Assembly (NCBI GenBank): GCA_041747855.1
Contig: JBGTEJ010000043.1
Span: 1-33,632 of the forward strand
DNA: 33,632 bases
Origin: ZC4RG35 sp041747855
GTDB taxonomy: Bacteria > Actinomycetota > Acidimicrobiia > Spongiisociales > ZC4RG35
Direction of reading: 5' to 3'
The position numbers and the translations under genes were made by a program. Within the stretch, counting starts at the first letter, position 1, and each line of letters opens with the position of its first letter. Positions 1-8,160 of this stretch are shown one piece after another. The notes under the pieces were generated by a model. The model saw only the letters and a program-made list of their open reading frames with translations. It was not told the origin of the DNA and ran no database searches.

Positions 1-1117
1 TCTCGGCGGCGTCGAGGTCTCCATCAGCCAATGCGATTTCGACTCGAGCCGGGAGCAGGGCACCTGTGGCCAGCGACGGATGGGCGAGTCCTGTGTCCAG
101 TGGGGACGTCTGGGCCAGGGCTCCAGCGATCGAAGCGGCCGCCTCAGCGACATGGCCGCGATTCAACATGAGAAGGGCCATCCCCGGCTGGGCGGGATGG
201 CCGTAGCCGTACGCAGCGGCGAAGGACTCTTCAGCGCCGGCGAGGTCGCCCATCCGACGCTTCACCTCCCCAATTTCGTAACGGGCGAAACCGAGAGTCC
301 CTAACAGGTTGAACCGTTCGAGGGTCTGACAGGCCGCCGACGCCTGCTCTATCGCCTCGTCCCAGGCACCTTGCAGACGCTTCAACTCGGCGCGATGCAC
401 CTGGCATACACCGGGATAACCGCCGATGCTGCGGTCAACCATCCACTTCTCAGCCCGATCCGTCCACTCGGTCGCCCGTCGGTAGTCAGCCAACTCGCTG
501 CATGCGGAGATGGTGATGCAGTAAACGTCGGAAGTCGACCTCAGGTTCTTCTGCTCGGAGGTGGCCATCACCGCCGCCTCGTCGATCAGAGCCATTCCCT
601 CTTTCCATTCCCCCATGTAGACCATGGCGGCCCCCTTCATGCCGAGTACCACGGGTGCGACCTCCTTCGATCCGGTGCGTCCCGCGATTGCCATCGCTTC
701 GTCGGCCAAAGCGATGGCCGGCCCCAGATTTCCACCCGCCATGATCGTGGCGTACAGCTTGTGCATTGCCAGCCAGGCGTGGGCTGGTGACTCGGGCTCT
801 GACTCGACGAGTTTTTCCGCTCGGGCTAGCCAAGCCGAGTAGACCGACATGGCGAGACGGCCGGATGCGAGGTATGCCAGACGTGCTGCCACCACCGCTG
901 CTTCGATAGGACGATCAAGCTCCAGGAAGCCGGCGTACGCCCGCTCCAAAGCGCTCTCTGCCTTCTCGGGGTCGCCAAGCCACCAGTGGGCGTCGGCGAG
1001 CAAGACCAGGTCGTCAGGGGCGAGACCTCGATCGCGATCGGCATCGCCGAAGGTCTCGATTGCCCCGGACCAGTCGCACGCATCGAACGCCCTCCGACCT
1101 GCGGCCACTAACTCCAC
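1..1117 (-). CDS. TPR-repeat protein, probable LuxR-type regulator (3' end outside window)
   Basis: The minus-strand frame is open from the left edge to about 1117 and translates as an all-helical, Ala-rich protein with repeated TPR-like helix pairs (for example GAIETFGDADRDRG and EKAESALERAYAGFLELD). This pattern resembles the TPR part of actinobacterial LuxR/MalT-like regulators, which carry a LuxR HTH at the C-terminus; that end would lie beyond the window, so the regulator assignment is an inference. I place the start at GTG 1117. No ATG is available, and a TANNNT box (TAGGAT, 1130-1125) sits 7 nt upstream with no Shine-Dalgarno, which fits a leaderless mRNA. The gene is divergent from bioY. 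It could instead be another TPR scaffold protein. That it is coding is clear from the long open frame. Confidence 0.7.
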   Translation of the reverse strand, partial: MELVAAGRRAFDACDWSGAIETFGDADRDRGLAPDDLVLLADAHWWLGDPEKAESALERAYAGFLELDRPIEAAVVAARLAYLASGRLAMSVYSAWLARAEKLVESEPESPAHAWLAMHKLYATIMAGGNLGPAIALADEAMAIAGRTGSKEVAPVVLGMKGAAMVYMGEWKEGMALIDEAAVMATSEQKNLRSTSDVYCITISACSELADYRRATEWTDRAEKWMVDRSIGGYPGVCQVHRAELKRLQGAWDEAIEQASAACQTLERFNLLGTLGFARYEIGEVKRRMGDLAGAEESFAAAYGYGHPAQPGMALLMLNRGHVAEAAASIAGALAQTSPLDTGLAHPSLATGALLPARVEIALADGDLDAAE

Positions 1118-1124
1118 GATCGAA

Positions 1125-1130
1125 ATCCTA
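1125..1130 (-). promoter_or_regulatory. -10 box of a probable leaderless transcript
   Basis: TAGGAT reads on the minus strand, followed by 7 nt and GTG at 1117. No convincing -35 is visible. The downstream ten bases (TTCGATCGTG) are identical to those at the start of the PaiB-like gene (11830). Confidence 0.45.
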
Positions 1131-1159
1131 GTTGAGCGAACAACCCTATTCCGAGTCCC

Positions 1160-1193
1160 AGTTAGCCAAGGACCCGCGATTTGACGGTTAACT
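1160..1193 (+). promoter_or_regulatory. Imperfect inverted repeat upstream of bioY, BirA-operator-like
   Basis: AGTTAGCC (1160-1167) and GGTTAACT (1186-1193) form an inverted repeat matching at 7 of 8 positions, with an 18-nt spacer. Known BirA operators have the ACC...GGT polarity with half-sites rich in TTAAC/TTTAC and a spacer of about 14-16 nt. The motif resembles that but the spacer is longer. It lies between the divergent TPR gene and bioY. Confidence 0.3.
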
Positions 1194-1228
1194 TCCGAGT
1201 CCGGGTCGAGGTCGAACAGTCAAGCGAT

Positions 1229-1234
1229 AGGAGG
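1229..1234 (+). promoter_or_regulatory. Ribosome binding site of bioY
   Basis: AGGAGG is followed by 6 nt and ATG 1241. This fixes the bioY start and rules out an in-frame upstream start at 1181, which would add 20 non-conserved residues. Confidence 0.8.
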
Positions 1235-1240
1235 AAGCAA

Positions 1241-1810
1241 ATGACGTCGGTGGTGATCAGTCGCAGAGTGTTCCCGCAGTCGTGGGTGGTCTCGGTGCTC
1301 CTGGTAGTCGGTGCTGCGGCTCTGACCGCGTCTGCTGCCCAGATGAGGGTCATCCTCCCCTTCACGCCGGTCCCCATCACCGGTCAGACCTTCGCGGTTC
1401 TGCTCACCGGGGCCGCCCTGGGATGGCGTCTCGGTGCCGCAGGTCAGGGTCTTTACCTTCTTGTCGGGATCCTCGGGGCACCTGTGTTCAGCGAGGCCAG
1501 GGGAGGCTGGGAAGTGATCACCGGAGCAACCGGTGGCTACCTGATCGGGTTTCTTTTCGCCGCGGCCCTAGTCGGTCGGATGGCCGAGTCCGGTCACGAT
1601 CGGTCCTTTGCCAAGATGTTCACCGCTTTCATCGCCGGGTCTGCAGTGATCTATATCTTCGGTGTGATTGGTCTCATGTCCGTCACCGGATGGCCCTTGT
1701 CCGAGGCCGTCGACAAGGGAGTCGTCCCGTTCCTGTTCGGTGACCTGATCAAAGCAGCTGCGGCAGGGATCCTCCTCCCCGGTGTCTGGAGACTCCTCAA
1801 GGATCGATGA
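1241..1810 (+). CDS. bioY: Biotin transporter BioY (ECF S component)
   Basis: This 189-residue integral membrane protein is the substrate-binding S component of an energy-coupling-factor biotin transporter. Family signatures are clear: PFTPVPITGQTFAVLLTGAALG, the Y-L-L-V-G-I-L-G-A-P-V-F segment, and GATGGYLIGF, followed by three further hydrophobic helices. The length matches the family (about 180-200 aa). No BioM/BioN ATPase or T-component gene lies in the window, so it either works alone, as reported for some BioY proteins, or shares a module encoded elsewhere. The start is set by a strong AGGAGG. The inverted repeat just upstream may be a biotin-responsive operator. The gene converges with the ABC-2 permease gene, with 69 bp between the stops and no obvious hairpin. 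Confidence 0.93.
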   Translation: MTSVVISRRVFPQSWVVSVLLVVGAAALTASAAQMRVILPFTPVPITGQTFAVLLTGAALGWRLGAAGQGLYLLVGILGAPVFSEARGGWEVITGATGGYLIGFLFAAALVGRMAESGHDRSFAKMFTAFIAGSAVIYIFGVIGLMSVTGWPLSEAVDKGVVPFLFGDLIKAAAAGILLPGVWRLLKDR

Positions 1811-1879
1811 CGGCGTAATCCTGTTCCTTCCGATCCCAATACTTCGTTCATCAATGCCTCTCACTTCGTAGGGGGCGTC

Positions 1880-3430
1880 TCACCACTGTGTGATGGGTAC
1901 GGTTTTGGCCAGCGGTTGGGTCGACTTCTGGCTCGTCACCACCCGGCGCCGCATCAAGACCCAGGCAACTACCAGCAGGATGAGGGCGTATGCCGCCGCC
2001 CCAGCGACGAGGAGTGGGTCGGGCGCAACTCCAAGGAAGGCGACCTGTTGCAAAGCCTCGATCCCATAGGTGGCCGGCAGGAGATAGGAGATCATCCGCA
2101 CCACCTCGTTCATCCGGTCGAGTGGGATGAAGAACCCGCTGAAGAAGATCGAGATGAGCAGCAGGATCATGGCGTACTGGATCGCCTCGCTCTCCGTTTT
2201 CACCGCCGCCGAGATTACGAACCCCGCCCCCAGAGAGCCCATGATCACGAGGAATGCCACGCCGCCGTACCACAGCCAGGAACCGGCGACGTGGAAACTG
2301 AAGCCGTACATGGCACCCACTGTCAGGCAGGTGGCGATCAGGCCACCCAGAACCAGGTAGGCCAGGTACTTTCCGGTGAGGGCCTCCCCGGCGCTCAGCG
2401 GCGACACCCGGAACAACTCCACCGAGCCCAGCGTCCGCTCCCTGACCACCGACAGGGCAGCGAAGGTCACCGCGAGATGCTGAAGGAGGAGGGCCACCAC
2501 ACCGGGGACGTAGAAGTGAGAGAAGTCGACCTCGATCCCTCGGGCGTTGCCGACCGTAGCGCTGAACGGGCTGACCAGGACCCTCGGATCCACGTCACGC
2601 AGCGCTGGGAGGTTTGCCTCGATGACGGCGAGGTCATCAGAGAGTTGGGCGAGGGTCTCCTGGTTCTGCGCCTGAGTCGCTCCCGGCTCACGGAGCCGAC
2701 GCGACCCCTCCAAGGCGCGCGCCAGAGCCTCCCAACCGCCCTCTTCATCCCCGAGCGTGTCGCCGACGGCGTCCCCCAGACCGGCCCGATAACTGGCCAG
2801 GGCCCCGAGGCCCAGCAGGCCTCGTTCCAGGGCGAGTTGGTCGGCAGGGGAGAGCGGCTCGCCGTTCTCATTAGCTGTCGACATGGAATCCACGGCGGTT
2901 CGGGCTATAGGCAGAGCCTCCTCGACCGGTTCGGACTCGCGCTGTCCACCGGCCACTACCTCACGGAGGATGGCCCGGTTGAGCTCCTCGACAGCAGAGG
3001 TGGCGGCCAGGTCGATGAAGGTGCGTTGGAACGGGTCGATCTGGGAGTGGTAGACCTGGATCGGTGCCTGCTGGTTCGACCTGATCAGCTCACCAGAATC
3101 GGGCGGGATCACAACCAGAAGGTCGGCCTCGTCGTCGGCTATCTTGCTGCGTGCCCCGGCCTCGTCGGTGGTCACTTCCACGAGGTTGATCCCCTGGCCC
3201 AGTGACTCAGCGAGCTCCCCGCCCCGACCCTCCAGACCGCTCCCGGGGGGTACCACCAGGATGGTGTCGAAGGTGGGTCGGGAAGAGTCGTAACCGAGCC
3301 CGAATGCGAGAAGGATCAAGAACGGGCCGATCACGAGGGTCAGGATCAACCTGGGCTGACGCAACACCTCCATCAGGTCCTTTCTGAAGAAGGCGATGGT
3401 GCGAGTCAAACCGCCGGTGGACCGGCTCAC
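1880..3430 (-). CDS. ABC-2 type transporter permease
   Basis: This 516-residue membrane protein is the permease partner of the ATPase gene immediately upstream. One N-terminal TM helix (about residues 21-43) is followed by a large extracytoplasmic region of about 290 residues, then five hydrophobic segments in the last 190 residues, including the RERTLGSVELFRVSPLS and SGFFIPLDRM regions typical of ABC2_membrane exporters. I chose GTG 3430 because it overlaps the ATPase stop as GTGA, so the two are translationally coupled; upstream extension would run through Arg-rich, non-family sequence. The substrate is unknown. The relatives export drugs, lipids or peptides, and the large outer domain recalls YhgE/Pip-like or NatB-like exporters. 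Confidence 0.88.
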   Translation of the reverse strand: MSRSTGGLTRTIAFFRKDLMEVLRQPRLILTLVIGPFLILLAFGLGYDSSRPTFDTILVVPPGSGLEGRGGELAESLGQGINLVEVTTDEAGARSKIADDEADLLVVIPPDSGELIRSNQQAPIQVYHSQIDPFQRTFIDLAATSAVEELNRAILREVVAGGQRESEPVEEALPIARTAVDSMSTANENGEPLSPADQLALERGLLGLGALASYRAGLGDAVGDTLGDEEGGWEALARALEGSRRLREPGATQAQNQETLAQLSDDLAVIEANLPALRDVDPRVLVSPFSATVGNARGIEVDFSHFYVPGVVALLLQHLAVTFAALSVVRERTLGSVELFRVSPLSAGEALTGKYLAYLVLGGLIATCLTVGAMYGFSFHVAGSWLWYGGVAFLVIMGSLGAGFVISAAVKTESEAIQYAMILLLISIFFSGFFIPLDRMNEVVRMISYLLPATYGIEALQQVAFLGVAPDPLLVAGAAAYALILLVVAWVLMRRRVVTSQKSTQPLAKTVPITQW

Positions 3431-4446
3431 GCTGCGTCTCCGCCGCGCTGGCCCGCCATGACCGGGTTCCCCCTGGCGGGACTCTCCGTTTCGGTCGCGG
3501 TCCTGGTCAGCCTTGAGACGAGCTCGACGAACACGTCGTCGAAGGGGGGCAGGTAGGGTTCGATCGATTCGATCTCCAGTCCGGCGGTGGTAGCCCACCC
3601 CGTCACCCGTGGCGACGCCGCGCCAGCGTCGGGCACGACCAGCCTGACCGTCCCCGGCCCGATCTGCTTCATCTGAGATGCCTCCGAGGCCTCATGGAGG
3701 GCGTCTCGTTGCCCGGGATTGAGCGGGCCGGTGAAGACCACGTCGAGCAGTTCCCCTCCGTACGCCTCACGGCGAAGGCCATCCGGTGTGTCAACAGCAA
3801 TGAGGCGGCCCTCGGCGAGGACCCCAACCCGGTCGCAATATGCGGCTTCCCCCACATACTGGGTGGTGATGAACAGGGTCCTTCCCTGGTCGCGCAACTC
3901 GGCCAGTCGGTCCCAGATCTTGCGTCTCAGGATGGGGTCGATCCCGGCGGTCGGCTCGTCGAGGAAGAGGAGCTCAGGGTCGTGGACGAGTGTGGCGGCC
4001 AGCGCCGCCCTACGTTGCATCCCACCGGAGGCGTCGCCGAGTCTGCGGGAACGGGCATCGTCGAGTTCGACGGCCTTCAGCTCCTCCATGATCCGGCTTT
4101 TCCTTCGGGAGCGGCCCATCCCGAACAACGAGGCGGCAAAGACCATGTTCTCCCAGATGGTCAGGTGGGGGTACATGACCGAGAGTTGGGGCATGTACCC
4201 GAGTTTGGCCCGGTCGGACTGGTCGAATCGGGCCGGGGCTTTTCCGAAGATGGTGATCTCGCCCGCGTCGGGTGCGATGACACCGGTGAGGAGGCGGATG
4301 GTGGTGGTCTTGCCCGACCCGCTCGGCCCGATGAAGCCGAAGATCGTACCCGGATCCACGTCAAGGTCTATCTCCCAGACACCCACTCCCTCGGCGAAGG
4401 CATGGGTCAGATTCCGCGCCCTCACGGTCGCCCCGTTCTCTTTCAT
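3427..4446 (-). CDS. ABC transporter ATP-binding protein (ABC-2/DrrA-type)
   Basis: This 339-residue cytoplasmic ATPase energises the downstream permease. Walker A GPSGSGKTT (40-48), Q-loop Gln87, signature ASGGMQRR (139-146) and Walker B LLFLDE (159-164) are present. The usual H-loop His is replaced by Gln196 in TLFITTQYVGEAAYCDR, a departure from the common TTH. The C-terminal region of about 130 residues resembles the extension of DrrA/NatA-like exporters. ATG 4446 is preceded by a G-rich Shine-Dalgarno (4453-4458) 6 nt upstream; a TTG start at 4527 is possible in frame but lacks support. It is divergent from the membrane protein gene at 4534 and overlaps the permease gene by 4 bp. Confidence 0.9.
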   Translation of the reverse strand: MKENGATVRARNLTHAFAEGVGVWEIDLDVDPGTIFGFIGPSGSGKTTTIRLLTGVIAPDAGEITIFGKAPARFDQSDRAKLGYMPQLSVMYPHLTIWENMVFAASLFGMGRSRRKSRIMEELKAVELDDARSRRLGDASGGMQRRAALAATLVHDPELLFLDEPTAGIDPILRRKIWDRLAELRDQGRTLFITTQYVGEAAYCDRVGVLAEGRLIAVDTPDGLRREAYGGELLDVVFTGPLNPGQRDALHEASEASQMKQIGPGTVRLVVPDAGAASPRVTGWATTAGLEIESIEPYLPPFDDVFVELVSRLTRTATETESPARGNPVMAGQRGGDAA

Positions 4447-4533
4447 TTGGCGCCCCCCTACCCAGCGGTGGATCCTCCCAAACAATCCGAGTCGGCTCGT
4501 TTCGACCCTTTGCTCGTGGGGTATCAACTCTTC

Positions 4534-5355
4534 GTGACTTTGGTTATCAGACCTGCCACGACTCCCACACGGCTCGGGGTGGCGGTATCCCGCGTCGGGC
4601 TCGCTGGGCTCGTCGGGGCCGTCGCCCTGACTGTCGTGGCCTTCATCGTCGTCGGCGACGTTTTCGACCGGCTCGAAGACTCATTGGAGATCAGCGTCGA
4701 AACGGTGGTCACCGTCGATGAGACCCTCGAAGCGGCCTCGGACGCCATGGCCTCTCTCGACCGGGCCCTCGACACCGTTCGAGCCGCCACCGAACAGGCT
4801 GCGTCGTCTTCAGAGACCGTCAACGAGGCGGTGGGCCAGGCGGTCCAGATCATCGGCATGGAGTTGCCGGCAAGTATCGACGCGATTCGTACCGCCATGC
4901 CCGCGCTCATCGAGGCCTCTGGGGTGATCGACAGCACCCTTTCCGCACTCGCCTTCTTTGGTGTTCCGTACAACCCGGACACTCCCCTCGACGAGGCCTT
5001 CACCGAGATGGACAGGGAACTGGCGACCCTCCCCAACAGCCTCCGGGCGAATGCCTTATTGCTCTCCGAATTGGTGCCTGACGTTCAAGGGTTTCGCCTC
5101 CAAACAGAACTGCTTGGAGTCCAGGTGGGGGAGATCCAGACGACGGTTCGGGAGGCCGGAGAGATCATCCAGCGTTATCAGTCCCAGACGGCCAGGTTCG
5201 ACGAGGTGATCCAAGGTACCCGGGACGACTTAGGCAGAAGCGCCCTCCTGGTGAGGCTGCTCGTCGTACTTGCCGGAGTCCTCGCCATAATCGCAATGGG
5301 GGGTCTGGTGGTGGCAGGCAGGGCCATCTCGAACCTGGAGTCGAGACCGGGTTGA
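4534..5355 (+). CDS. Two-TM membrane protein with long helical extracytoplasmic region (unknown function)
   Basis: This protein of about 273 residues is not assigned to a family. A hydrophobic helix near the N-terminus (GLAGLVGAVALTVVAFIVV) is followed by about 200 residues of Ala/Glu/Asp-rich, heptad-like helix (for example DETLEAASDAMASLDRALD) and a second TM near the C-terminus (LVRLLVVLAGVLAIIAMGG), ending in a short basic tail. The layout suggests a membrane-anchored coiled-coil hairpin. The start is uncertain: GTG 4534 is used here, GTG 4516 and GTG 4579 are alternatives, and none has a strong Shine-Dalgarno. It overlaps the AI-2E-family gene by TTGA at 5352-5355, implying coupled translation, so a role with that transporter is plausible but is an inference. 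Confidence 0.72.
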   Translation: MTLVIRPATTPTRLGVAVSRVGLAGLVGAVALTVVAFIVVGDVFDRLEDSLEISVETVVTVDETLEAASDAMASLDRALDTVRAATEQAASSSETVNEAVGQAVQIIGMELPASIDAIRTAMPALIEASGVIDSTLSALAFFGVPYNPDTPLDEAFTEMDRELATLPNSLRANALLLSELVPDVQGFRLQTELLGVQVGEIQTTVREAGEIIQRYQSQTARFDEVIQGTRDDLGRSALLVRLLVVLAGVLAIIAMGGLVVAGRAISNLESRPG

Positions 5356-6488
5356 ACCAGACTCCGAACCATGCCGCAACGGCGGAATCCCCGCGATCCG
5401 AACCACCCTCGAATCTGACCGTTGCATGGCCACCCATCAGCTATTGGGTAAAAGTGGCAGCGGCAGTAGTCGTGGTGGTGGCGGTGGCTCGCGCCGTCGG
5501 GATGCTGGGCAACGTGATCCTCATTTTCCTGGCGGCCTATGTGATCTCCCTCGGACTCCAGCCCATCCTCGCCCGCCTCGAGGAGAGAGGAATGCGGAGA
5601 GGAGCGGGCATGGCCCTGATAGTCCTGGGCGGTTTGGTGGTCGCCGCCGGGCTGGGTGCGGTCATCGTTCCCACCATCATCAGTCAGGCGATGAACGCAA
5701 TGGAATCGCTCCCCGAGTTGGTCGCCGGGATCGGTGATTCCTGGCCAGCCATAGCCGGATTCGTCGACGATCTCGCCATACCCACTGACTTCGAGACCGA
5801 CCAGGCGTTCGAATTCCTAGGGGGCCTGGCCCTAGGAATCTTCAACACTGTCACCCTTGTCGTGCTCGTCCCCTACTTCGCAGTGGAGTTCCCCCGAGCA
5901 AAGCTGCAGATGCTGCGTTTGCTCAAGCGCGACCAGCGAGAGGATTTCGTCTACATCATCAACCAGGCCACCGAACTGACCTCGAACTACATCATTGGAA
6001 ACCTGGTGATCAGCCTGATTGCGGGGATGCTCTCCTATCTCGCCTTCCTGCTCATCGGCCTGCCGTATGCGCTGGCGCTGGCGGCGTGGGTTGCGATAAC
6101 CGACATGATCCCCGCTGTCGGGGCCCTGATCGGGGCCATTCCGGTTCTGATAGTTGCACTGCTGGTAGGCCCCCAGGAGTTCATCTTGGCCCTGGTCTTC
6201 ATCGTCGTATACCAGCAGGCCGAGAACTTCCTGCTGGTGCCTCGGGTGATGAAACGGGCGGTCGACTTGCGGCCACCGACCGTTATCTTTGCCATCCTCA
6301 TCGGCGGTGCGCTCGGCGGCATCGTCGGGGCGCTCCTCGCTTTGCCGGTGGCGGCCATGGGCAAAGTCCTGCTGACCGAGTTCTTCATCCGCAAACGGGT
6401 GGACACGGTCAGGGACGAGAACGCAGTCAACTTGCTGGGACGGCAGAAGAAGAACCGGGGGCGTCTCGGCCAGCGACCACTCCCCTGA
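5352..6488 (+). CDS. AI-2E family transporter (PerM/UPF0118)
   Basis: This 378-residue polytopic membrane protein belongs to the AI-2E/PerM superfamily. It shows the family pattern: two N-terminal TMs (AAAVVVVVAVARAVGMLG, then ILIFLAAYVISLGLQPI), a third TM and amphipathic stretch, and a C-terminal block of four to five TMs containing SNYIIGNLVISLIAG, ITDMIPAVGALIGAIP, YQQAENFLLVPRVM and GGIVGALLALPVAA. Members include quorum-signal exporters and Na+/H+ antiporters, so the substrate cannot be stated. It starts at TTG 5352, overlapping the stop of the preceding gene; no ATG precedes the first TM in frame. The C-terminus is a short polar tail after the last helix. Confidence 0.9.
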   Translation: MNQTPNHAATAESPRSEPPSNLTVAWPPISYWVKVAAAVVVVVAVARAVGMLGNVILIFLAAYVISLGLQPILARLEERGMRRGAGMALIVLGGLVVAAGLGAVIVPTIISQAMNAMESLPELVAGIGDSWPAIAGFVDDLAIPTDFETDQAFEFLGGLALGIFNTVTLVVLVPYFAVEFPRAKLQMLRLLKRDQREDFVYIINQATELTSNYIIGNLVISLIAGMLSYLAFLLIGLPYALALAAWVAITDMIPAVGALIGAIPVLIVALLVGPQEFILALVFIVVYQQAENFLLVPRVMKRAVDLRPPTVIFAILIGGALGGIVGALLALPVAAMGKVLLTEFFIRKRVDTVRDENAVNLLGRQKKNRGRLGQRPLP

Positions 6489-6583
6489 GGGTTCCGACCC
6501 GATCATGCGTGTGCAGGAGACGTCCTAAACTTTCGCACCGTGCACGTCTAAGTGTGTGTAGGGGCATCTCTCATACGCAAGGA

Positions 6584-7423
6584 CTATCTACCAATGCTGC
6601 GGAGTCCCGGGAGGAGTTCGGCAGCCTGTGTGGCCTGGGCCTCGGCCGATCCGCCCATGGTGATCAGGATGAACTCGGTGACGCCGAGTTCGGCGAACTC
6701 TTCGATCACCGGGACGATCAGGCTGACATCGGGACCTGGTCTGAGTTGGACCGATTTCCTTACCTCCGTCGGGTCGCGACCGACATCCTGACAGTGGCGG
6801 TCGAGAACCCCCGACAGCTCGGCGAACTCGTCGGTGTCGGCTCCCGGCCAGTTCCACACATCGGCGTGCTCGGCGACGAGGCGAAGGGTCCGCTTTCGCC
6901 CGCTGCCGCCGATCCAGATCGGCGGGTGGGGTTTCTGGACAGGCTTGGGCTCGGCGATCGCATCCTCGAGTTGGTAGTGCGTTCCTTCGAAGGTGGTGGT
7001 GGGTTGGGTCCAAAGGTTCTTGACGACATGGAGCGCTTCTTCGAACCGGTCCATACGCTCGCCGACGGTCCCGAACGGGAGGCCCAGCATGGTGTGCTCG
7101 TTCTCCGCCCATGCGGCTCCCAAACCGAACTCGAGCCGGCCACCCGAAACATGATCGACCGTGGCCGCCATCTTGGCGAGCACTCCCGGATGGCGGTAGG
7201 TGTTTCCCGTGACCATGCATCCGATCCGGACACGGGTCGTGCTCTCTGCTGCGGCGGCAAGCAGGGTCCAGGCATCAAATATGTCCAGAGTGGGATCACC
7301 TCCTAGGGAGGCGAAGTGGTCCATGTTCCAGAAGTGATCGAATCCAGCCTCGTCGGCGATCCGCCACACTGTTCTGTACTCGTCGATGGTGGCTGCCTGG
7401 CTCAACTTCAGTCCGAATCTCAA
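6584..7423 (-). CDS. LLM-class (probably F420-dependent) oxidoreductase
   Basis: This 279-residue cytoplasmic enzyme has the luciferase-like TIM-barrel fold. Family features are the opening RFGLKLSQ, the segment RVRIGCMVTGNTYRHPGVLAKM, DHVSGGRLEFGLGAAW, and PPIWIGGSGRKRTLRLVAEHADVWN. In Actinobacteria this subgroup normally uses coenzyme F420 rather than FMN, which is a family-based inference. TTG 7423 is supported by GAGGAG (7429-7434) 5 nt upstream. The N-terminal beta strand starts at residue 2, so the start is right. The substrate is unknown. The TOPRIM gene lies 44 bp upstream on the same strand and may share a transcript. Confidence 0.9.
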   Translation of the reverse strand: MRFGLKLSQAATIDEYRTVWRIADEAGFDHFWNMDHFASLGGDPTLDIFDAWTLLAAAAESTTRVRIGCMVTGNTYRHPGVLAKMAATVDHVSGGRLEFGLGAAWAENEHTMLGLPFGTVGERMDRFEEALHVVKNLWTQPTTTFEGTHYQLEDAIAEPKPVQKPHPPIWIGGSGRKRTLRLVAEHADVWNWPGADTDEFAELSGVLDRHCQDVGRDPTEVRKSVQLRPGPDVSLIVPVIEEFAELGVTEFILITMGGSAEAQATQAAELLPGLRSIGR

Positions 7424-7467
7424 GTCAACTCCTCACTGGCTGATACAGCCGAGAGTAGACAGAGGGG

Positions 7468-8085
7468 TCAGGGCGCGGCGGCGTGGAGGAGTACGGCGTC
7501 GAGGGGGCGTGGGACCCGAGACAGGTCCAAGGCTTCCACCAACAGGGCCGCATACCGGGCTTTCCGGCCGGAGCGGGAACCTATGAACCTATGGAGGTGC
7601 TGTTCGACCGTCCGTTCCCGCTGGGCTGGTTGAGCTTGGAGTCGGCGTAGAGAGCCCAGTTCGCCCTCTGACTTGATGATCTCTATGACCCGGTCGGTGC
7701 CGATCGCCCGGATCAGTTCATCCTCGAGGTCGGTGTCGCAGACGAAGAAACCCGCCGACTCAAGTGCCTCCAGGTCGGAGGTGACATCGAATCCGGCCCG
7801 GCGTAGGTGTCGGGCGAACACCGCCACCTCGCCCAGATCACACAGCCCCGACAGTCGGGGGTCCCGTCCCCTCGGGCCATAAGTTGCCAGATAGGAGGCA
7901 AGATTCGTGGCGCCACCCATCGCTACCACCCCCGTCCTTGTGAGGTCGAGGTCAAGTCGACGGGCCAAGTTGAGGAGTGCGATCCTGTCGCTTTCGCCCT
8001 CCACAAGTATCACCGACTGCCAATCCTCGAGCCTGATCACACCCTCGATGGTTGCACTGGAAAGAAAGTCTCGCGACGAATTCAT
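7468..8085 (-). CDS. Standalone OLD-type TOPRIM domain protein
   Basis: This 205-residue protein consists of a TOPRIM nucleotidyl transferase/hydrolase domain like the C-terminal half of OLD-family nucleases, without the ABC-type ATPase half. The N-terminal glycine-glutamate motif is VILVEGESDR (Glu29 as the expected catalytic acid), followed by VVAMGGATN, the acidic strand GLCDLGE (Asp83) and FFVCDTDLEDELIRAIG. The C-terminal helical part ends in RVPRPLDAVL. It resembles an actinobacterial family annotated as ATP-dependent endonuclease or TOPRIM domain protein; the actual activity is unknown. ATG 8085 has no clear Shine-Dalgarno. Gene order places it between the serpin and LLM genes on the same strand. 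Confidence 0.82.
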   Translation of the reverse strand: MNSSRDFLSSATIEGVIRLEDWQSVILVEGESDRIALLNLARRLDLDLTRTGVVAMGGATNLASYLATYGPRGRDPRLSGLCDLGEVAVFARHLRRAGFDVTSDLEALESAGFFVCDTDLEDELIRAIGTDRVIEIIKSEGELGSLRRLQAQPAQRERTVEQHLHRFIGSRSGRKARYAALLVEALDLSRVPRPLDAVLLHAAAP

Positions 8086-8160
8086 CGCGCTCGGGGGTCG
8101 AAACCTCTCGCGTGGGCAAAGGTGACGGACCTGGAGGCCCGGTGATACGCCAAGGTGTGT

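Noticed and set aside
3694..4533. Long plus-strand frame upstream of the two-TM membrane protein
   Set aside because: It is antisense to the ABC ATPase, and its translation lacks any domain. Only the part from about 4516-4534 onward looks like a real protein.
6526..6551. TAAACT followed by 8 nt and GTG, resembling a leaderless start on the plus strand
   Set aside because: The reading frame is GTG CAC GTC TAA, a three-codon ORF, and no gene follows on this strand. Probably a chance match or an orphan promoter.
7468..8085. TOPRIM gene as part of a phage-defence island
   Set aside because: Neighbours are an LLM oxidoreductase and a serpin, with no nuclease, helicase, reverse transcriptase or other defence partner, so the context gives no support.
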